This document shows positions 5,908-10,021 of a stretch of 10,021 bases of DNA, piece by piece. Source of the stretch: Candidatus Portnoyibacteriota bacterium (GTDB lineage: Bacteria > Patescibacteriota > Minisyncoccia > Portnoybacterales > GWB1-42-6); NCBI GenBank assembly GCA_028717445.1, contig JAQUNU010000026.1, positions 1 through 10,021 of the forward strand, read 5' to 3'. Every line of letters starts with the position of its first letter. Positions within the stretch are counted from its first letter, which is position 1. A model generated the notes under the pieces. It had not been told where the DNA came from and did not search any database. It worked only from the letters and a program-made list of their open reading frames with translations. Position numbers and translations under genes: made by a program.

Positions 5908-8511
5908 ATGGGCCGAAAATACGTTTTTTCACAAATGTTCGATGTCCGACCCCGTCAGCAAACGGGCGAATTAGATTTGAAAAAAATCGAACGGATTGAG
6001 GAAATTCTTAACCTCAAGATTACGAGGGATTTTAAAAAGTTTAAGCGCGCGCTCGATTTAAAAAGAGCAAAAGAAAAAATCGTTGGCATTTCTGAAATTA
6101 AAGAAAAATTGATCGGCCAGGATACCCCTTTCATAAAAGAAGACAAATTCGCGTCTTCCTGGTCCGGAATCGAAAAATATTCCGGTGTCAGTTTTGTTGA
6201 TCAATCGGAAATTATTTCGGTATTTGACGCTCTGGAGGCCGCCCATCAAATTTTAAGAGAGGCGGAATTAAAAATCAGTCCGGCTGTTGAGGCGGATGTT
6301 TCGCCGGATCTTGATTTTGAGTCAGGGTCGGAAAGCTTATCAGCGGAGGAGCAAAAGATTATCCCCGACGAATCAATAATTTTTGAAGAAAAAATAGATT
6401 TTCCGAATGAGGCGCGGGAAAGGATTCCTGAAGCGCTTGTTTTTAGAGAAAGAAATTTTAAATTTCAGGAAGAGCCAGTCATAAATCTGAATTCGGAAAT
6501 AAACGAAGAAGAAAAGCATTTTGGGGGCGTTCTTTCGCCGCGGTCATTTTTGAGCAAAAGAAGATCTTCCTTAGCCGCTTTTTTGACCGCGGCATTCCTG
6601 ATCTTTTCCATTTTTCCGATTGTCGGCTGGCTGAATCGGGCCGTTTCCGCCAAATCAAGCATTTTAAACTATGGTTTAGCTGGATATGAGGCTCTTGTTT
6701 CGGCTAAGGATTCTTTGATGAAAAAAGATTTCTCCGGCGCCGAGGCTCATTTTGGCCGAGCAAATATTTTATTCGCCTCGGCCAATTCGCAATTAAGCGA
6801 AGCGGGCGGTTTGTTGGTTGTTTTGCTTGAAAAAGCGCCCGGGCTTTCATATGTTTCTTCCCGGGTTAATTTAATTAAAGCCGGAGAGGAATTGAGCAAA
6901 GCCGGACAAAATTTTACTCATTTGGTTAATTTGCTTGGGGAAAACACAATGGATTTTAATTCGTCGGGCGGCGAAATGATTTTCCCGGGCGCTTTGAGCG
7001 AAGGAAGGGATTATCTTGAAGCCGCTATTTCGCATTTGATCGCAGGCAATGACTATCTTCAAAAAATCAAGGCCTCCGCTTTGCCTCCAGAAGTTCAGGG
7101 GCAATTAACTTCATTGCAGGGAAAATTTCCTGAAGCGCTGAGTTTGGCCCGTCAAAGTCTGGAGTGGTCGGATGAATTTCTTAAGATATTCGGCAGTGAA
7201 AAAGCTAAAAAATATTTGCTTGTTTTCCAAAATAATTCCGAGATGCGGCCAACGGGCGGATTTATCGGCACTTATGGAATCTTGGATCTCGATAACGGCC
7301 AAATAAAAAATATTTTTATTGACGGCATTTTTAATCCGGATGGCCAGCTCCAGGAAAAAATAATTCCTCCTTCGCCAATTCAGAAAATTTCCACGGCCTG
7401 GAGCATGCATGATTCAAATTGGTTCGCCGATTTTCCTTCTTCCGCCAAAAAAATGATGTGGTTTTTCGAGAAGACCGGCGGTCCGACCACGGATGGCGTC
7501 ATCGCGCTCACGCCGACGATCATCGAACGCCTGCTTGAGCAAACCGGGCCGATCGATCTGCCTCAATATGGCGTTTTGCTTGACGCGGACAATTTTGTTG
7601 AATTAACGCAGTATAAAGTCGAGCTGGATTACGACAAGGAAGAAAATCAGCCCAAAAAGATACTTTCTGATTTTGCGCCCAAATTCATCGAGAAAATCGG
7701 CGGCCGTCTCAAAGCCGGGGATTTGGAAGTTTTAAAAATAATCAACGAATGCTTAAAAGAAAAACATGTTTTGTTTTATTTTAGCGATCCGGAATTGGAA
7801 GAATTTGTCCAAAAGCAAGGCTGGGGAGGAGAATTGCTTTCGGTTGAACAAGATTTTTTCAGTGTCGTTCATGCGAATATCAACGGCTATAAGACCGATC
7901 GGGTGATCAATGAAGAAATTAGGCACTCCAGCGAAATTCAGGCTGACGGTTCTATCATTGACAGGCTTGAAATTCTCAGGCATCACAACGGCGGCAATAG
8001 CAGCTATGAATGGTATAACAAAGTCAACGCCGATTATATGCGGGTTTATTTGCCTAAAGGCAGCCAGCTGATTTCGGCTTCCGGGCATACCGTGGAAAAA
8101 AATATCCCCCCGATTGATTATTCTACGGGCGGATTTAAAGCGGATCCCGAAATCGCCTTGCAGGAAGCGAATTTAATAGTTGATGAAAAAACCGGCACCC
8201 ATATTTTTGAAGAGAACGGGAAAACGGTTTTTGGCAATTGGGTTTTTGTCAGTCCGGGCGAAAGCGTTAAAGTCATTTATGAATACCGCCTTCCTTTTAA
8301 GCTTAATTTAGTCGAAGATACGGTTGCTTTCTCTTTGGTCGCGCAAAAACAATCAGGATCAATCGGCAGTCGTCTTGGAATTTCCGTCGAAGCGCCATTT
8401 TCTTGGGGAATTTCCTGGCTGGGTTCGCAGAAAACGCAGAAGAATTTAATTGAGGCGGAATCAAATTTAAAAGAGGATCAATTTTTCAACGCGGTTTTAA
8501 AACGGGAATAA
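5908..8511 (+). CDS. DUF4012 domain membrane protein
   Basis: This 867-residue protein has a single TM helix near 222-242. The first ~220 residues are charged and predicted cytoplasmic, with an acidic low-complexity stretch around 130-205. The ~620 residues after the TM would be extracytoplasmic. They start with helical repeat-like segments (250-425) and contain the DUF4012 core. Diagnostic stretches are KKYLLVFQNNSEMRPTGGFI (434-453), a following Gly-rich turn, WFADFPSSAKKMMWFFEKTG (505-524) and DGVIALTP (529-536). DUF4012 proteins are common in CPR bacteria and Actinobacteria and tend to occur beside glycan genes; their biochemical role is not established. ATG 5908 is the first ATG after the promoter and has no Shine-Dalgarno. 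The frame is open upstream to about 5840 with only non-ATG candidates. A role in surface-glycan display or attachment is inferred from location only. Confidence 0.9.
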   Translation: MGRKYVFSQMFDVRPRQQTGELDLKKIERIEEILNLKITRDFKKFKRALDLKRAKEKIVGISEIKEKLIGQDTPFIKEDKFASSWSGIEKYSGVSFVDQSEIISVFDALEAAHQILREAELKISPAVEADVSPDLDFESGSESLSAEEQKIIPDESIIFEEKIDFPNEARERIPEALVFRERNFKFQEEPVINLNSEINEEEKHFGGVLSPRSFLSKRRSSLAAFLTAAFLIFSIFPIVGWLNRAVSAKSSILNYGLAGYEALVSAKDSLMKKDFSGAEAHFGRANILFASANSQLSEAGGLLVVLLEKAPGLSYVSSRVNLIKAGEELSKAGQNFTHLVNLLGENTMDFNSSGGEMIFPGALSEGRDYLEAAISHLIAGNDYLQKIKASALPPEVQGQLTSLQGKFPEALSLARQSLEWSDEFLKIFGSEKAKKYLLVFQNNSEMRPTGGFIGTYGILDLDNGQIKNIFIDGIFNPDGQLQEKIIPPSPIQKISTAWSMHDSNWFADFPSSAKKMMWFFEKTGGPTTDGVIALTPTIIERLLEQTGPIDLPQYGVLLDADNFVELTQYKVELDYDKEENQPKKILSDFAPKFIEKIGGRLKAGDLEVLKIINECLKEKHVLFYFSDPELEEFVQKQGWGGELLSVEQDFFSVVHANINGYKTDRVINEEIRHSSEIQADGSIIDRLEILRHHNGGNSSYEWYNKVNADYMRVYLPKGSQLISASGHTVEKNIPPIDYSTGGFKADPEIALQEANLIVDEKTGTHIFEENGKTVFGNWVFVSPGESVKVIYEYRLPFKLNLVEDTVAFSLVAQKQSGSIGSRLGISVEAPFSWGISWLGSQKTQKNLIEAESNLKEDQFFNAVLKRE

Positions 8512-8523
8512 AATGGCCTAAAA

Positions 8524-8716
8524 ATGAGAAAAAACTCCGCCTTTACCTTAATTGAACTTCTTGTCGTTATCGCCATTATAGGTTTTAGTTGATAAAGGTT
8601 ATAATGGCGCTTTTCGGTTTGGTTATATTTCCGAGGGAGCGCCCTACCCGATATGTTGGTTTCATGGAAATGGCTCGGCATTCATAAGCGCAAATTCATT
8701 TCCTTCTAATGAATAA
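8524..8716 (+). pseudogene. Decayed type IV pilin/pseudopilin-like gene
   Basis: ATG 8524 opens a 22-codon frame ending at TGA 8590-8592. It encodes a basic leader followed by FTLIELLVVIAIIG, the hallmark prepilin-peptidase site and N-terminal helix of type IV pilins (Glu at mature position 5). The frame dies just after this motif. In the +1-shifted frame, 8588-8713 reads on without a stop for 42 codons (VDKGYNGAFRFGYISEG, then APYPICWFHGNGSAF, and so on) to TAA 8714-8716, resembling the Gly/aromatic/Cys-containing C-terminal end of a pilin-like protein. Real pilins are usually 120-200 residues, so most of the middle seems lost. The gene begins 12 nt after the DUF4012 stop and may once have been its operon partner. 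Alternatives are a short functional peptide or two unrelated fragments. The N-terminal motif is certain; the C-terminal half is inference. Confidence 0.72.
8571..8609. repeat. 10-bp inverted repeat flanking the pilin frame break
   Basis: CGCCATTATA (8571-8580) and TATAATGGCG (8600-8609) are perfect inverted repeats 19 nt apart. The pilin stop codon and the shift to the second frame both lie in the loop. This may mark the rearrangement that destroyed the gene, or it may be coincidence. The right arm contains TATAAT but lacks a suitable -35 or TGn, so I do not call it a promoter. Confidence 0.6.
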
Positions 8717-8733
8717 ATTAAAGAATCGCGAAC

Positions 8734-8762
8734 TTGCATTCTTCGGTCTAAAGCGGAATAAT
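8734..8762 (+). promoter_or_regulatory. Weak candidate promoter for murJ
   Basis: TTGCAT (8734-8739), a 17-nt spacer and AATAAT (8757-8762) give a poor -35 (3 of 6) and a good -10 (5 of 6). Transcription would begin at about 8769-8771, at or next to the murJ ATG, implying a leaderless mRNA. That would fit the absence of a Shine-Dalgarno there. It remains tentative; read-through from the 5792-5800 promoter is equally possible, since no terminator separates the genes. Confidence 0.25.
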
Positions 8763-8770
8763 GTAGCTAA

Positions 8771-10021
8771 ATGACTTTTTTTGAAAAAATCCTGAACAGC
8801 GAATCAAAAACCATCACTTCGGCCGCCATTATCATTGGCGCGTCTTCTTTTATTTCCAGGATTTTGGGTCTTTTGCGCGACCGGATCCTGGCCGGGACTT
8901 TTGGCGCGGGCAATGAGCTTGATATTTATTGGGCAGCCTTCAGAATTCCGGATTTGGTTTACAACTTGATGGTTATCGGCGCGCTTTCAGCCGGATTCAT
9001 TCCGGTTTTTACCAGCTATCTGGCCAAAAATGACGAAAGCGGCAAAAGAGAAATGTGGTATCTGGCCAATGGCGTTTTAAATCTTTTAATCGTCGCGCTT
9101 ATCGTTATCTGCGGCATTTTGGCAATTTTTACCCCTTGGCTTATGAAGTTTATAACTCCGGGTTTTTCCGGCGAAAAGATGGCTATGACGATTAATTTAA
9201 CCCGTTTGATGTTTTTGAGTCCGATATTCTTGGGAGCTTCGGCGGTTTTTGGCGGCATTTTGCAGAGCTACAAGAGATTTTTTGTTTTTTCTCTTTCACC
9301 GATTATCTATAACCTGGGCATAATTTTTGGCGCTATGTTTTTAGTAAAACACAGCGGTCTCTACGGGCTGGCTTGGGGCGTTATTTTGGGCGCGGCTGGA
9401 CATATGCTGATTCAGATTCCTTCGGCAGTCGCCTGCGGCTATTCTTGGAGAATGGTTTTTGATCTGACTCACGAGGGCATAAAAAAAATCAGCCGGTTGA
9501 TGGTGCCGCGGACTTTGAGTTTGGCCACCGGCCAGATCAGCCGCCTGGGCATGACGGCGATCGCTTCAACTTTGGGCGCGGGGAGTTTGGCTATTTTTAA
9601 TTTAGCCGATAATTTGCGCTCTTTTCCTTTGGGTGTTGCCGGGCTTTCTTTTGCGGTGGCCGCTTTCCCGACTTTGGCCGAGGCGGCGGCGCGTAAAGAT
9701 TGGCGCGAATTCGTTAAAAATTTTTCCGGCACGACGCGGCAAATTCTTTTTTTTATGATCCCGGCTTCTGTTTGGCTTGTGGTTTTGCGAGCGCAGCTGG
9801 TCAGAATCGTGCTGGGCACTGGAAAATTCGACTGGCAGGATACGATTTTGACGATTGAAACTTTGCAATATTTCTGTATTGGGTTGGCCGCCAGCGCCTT
9901 GGTTTATTTTTTGATCCGTGCCTTTTTCGCTTTGGAGGACACCAAGACCCCGTTTTTTATCGGCTTAGTCACCGCATTGTGCGAAATAGGGTTTGCTTAT
10001 TTTCTTTCAAAAACGCTTTCG
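8771..10021 (+). CDS. murJ: MurJ/MviN-family lipid-linked sugar flippase (3' partial)
   Basis: The frame from ATG 8771 runs off the window end, giving 417 residues of a protein usually about 510-530 long. It is a polytopic MOP-superfamily transporter. MurJ relatives flip lipid II across the membrane for peptidoglycan synthesis, and some MOP members flip other lipid-linked glycans. Family marks are SRILGLLRDRILAGTFGAG (29-47), a D at 51, FRIPDLVYNL (57-66), GALSAGFIPVF (70-80), the TM region with LADNLRSFPLGVAGLSFAVA (278-297), and LEDTKTPF (388-395). About ten or eleven hydrophobic helices fall within the part seen. Aligned from memory with E. coli MurJ, R18, R24 and D39 are kept (R30, R36, D51), but R52, E57 and R270 appear as Y64, I69 and N281. 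There is no Shine-Dalgarno before the ATG. Family is firm; lipid II versus surface-glycan substrate is unresolved. Confidence 0.92.
   Translation, partial: MTFFEKILNSESKTITSAAIIIGASSFISRILGLLRDRILAGTFGAGNELDIYWAAFRIPDLVYNLMVIGALSAGFIPVFTSYLAKNDESGKREMWYLANGVLNLLIVALIVICGILAIFTPWLMKFITPGFSGEKMAMTINLTRLMFLSPIFLGASAVFGGILQSYKRFFVFSLSPIIYNLGIIFGAMFLVKHSGLYGLAWGVILGAAGHMLIQIPSAVACGYSWRMVFDLTHEGIKKISRLMVPRTLSLATGQISRLGMTAIASTLGAGSLAIFNLADNLRSFPLGVAGLSFAVAAFPTLAEAAARKDWREFVKNFSGTTRQILFFMIPASVWLVVLRAQLVRIVLGTGKFDWQDTILTIETLQYFCIGLAASALVYFLIRAFFALEDTKTPFFIGLVTALCEIGFAYFLSKTLS

Noticed and set aside
8590..8592. Reading TGA as glycine (Gracilibacteria/SR1 code) to rescue the pilin gene
   Set aside because: The next codon in that frame is TAA, so recoding would not restore the gene. 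TGA also serves as the sensible stop at 3433 and 4574.
8600..8605. TATAAT as a -10 promoter element for murJ
   Set aside because: There is no TGn extension and no -35-like hexamer at proper spacing. The bases form one arm of the inverted repeat and lie in the decayed pilin frame, 165 nt from the murJ start.
8721..8743. AAGAAT/ATTCTT inverted repeat as a terminator before murJ
   Set aside because: The stem is only 6 bp and AT-rich with an 11-nt loop, and no T-tract follows.
1..10021. CRISPR arrays, tRNA or rRNA genes, transposases or integrases
   Set aside because: I saw no regularly spaced repeats, no tRNA cloverleaf or rRNA sequence, and no mobile-element enzyme in any frame.

Overview
The window looks like part of a surface-glycan gene cluster from a Candidate Phyla Radiation (Patescibacteria, Parcubacteria-like) bacterium. 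This placement is an inference. It rests on compact gene packing on one strand, overlapping genes, few Shine-Dalgarno sites, an 867-residue DUF4012 membrane protein next to glycosyltransferases and murJ, and Lys/Ile/Phe-rich proteins at moderate GC. TGA ends several genes, so the code is not the TGA=Gly code of Gracilibacteria/SR1.

Region 1 (1-5699) is an apparent operon of six + strand genes. In order they are: a 5'-truncated WbaP/WcaJ-type polyprenyl-phosphate sugar-1-phosphate transferase; a small AT-rich P-loop kinase-like protein that looks foreign; a WbaZ-like family 4 glycosyltransferase; a two-TM Wzz-like membrane protein; and two tandem MtfB-like family 4 glycosyltransferases. The last three junctions are tight (7 nt gap, then two overlaps of exactly 17 nt). 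A strong intrinsic terminator at 5727-5760 closes the operon.

Region 2 (5761-8511) starts with an extended -10 promoter, TGC-TATAAT at 5792-5800. A roughly 100-nt leader with a GC-rich hairpin follows, then the DUF4012 protein.

Region 3 (8512-8770) holds the wreck of a type IV pilin-like gene. An intact prepilin N-terminus is followed within a few codons by a frame break and a short C-terminal-like stretch. A perfect 10-bp inverted repeat flanks the break.

Region 4 (8771-10021) is a 3'-truncated MurJ/MviN-family lipid-linked sugar flippase. It is not in any complete reading frame because it runs off the end of the window.

Working model (inference): the PGT loads the first sugar onto undecaprenyl phosphate, the three glycosyltransferases extend it, and a MOP-family flippase exports it. 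The Wzz-like protein could set chain length, and the DUF4012 protein could act at the cell surface in attachment or display. No Wzy polymerase or O-antigen ligase is visible here. I found no complete undescribed system. The most unusual features are the possible in-frame palindromic insertion in a glycosyltransferase, the decayed pilin, the AT-rich kinase gene and the altered MurJ charge positions.
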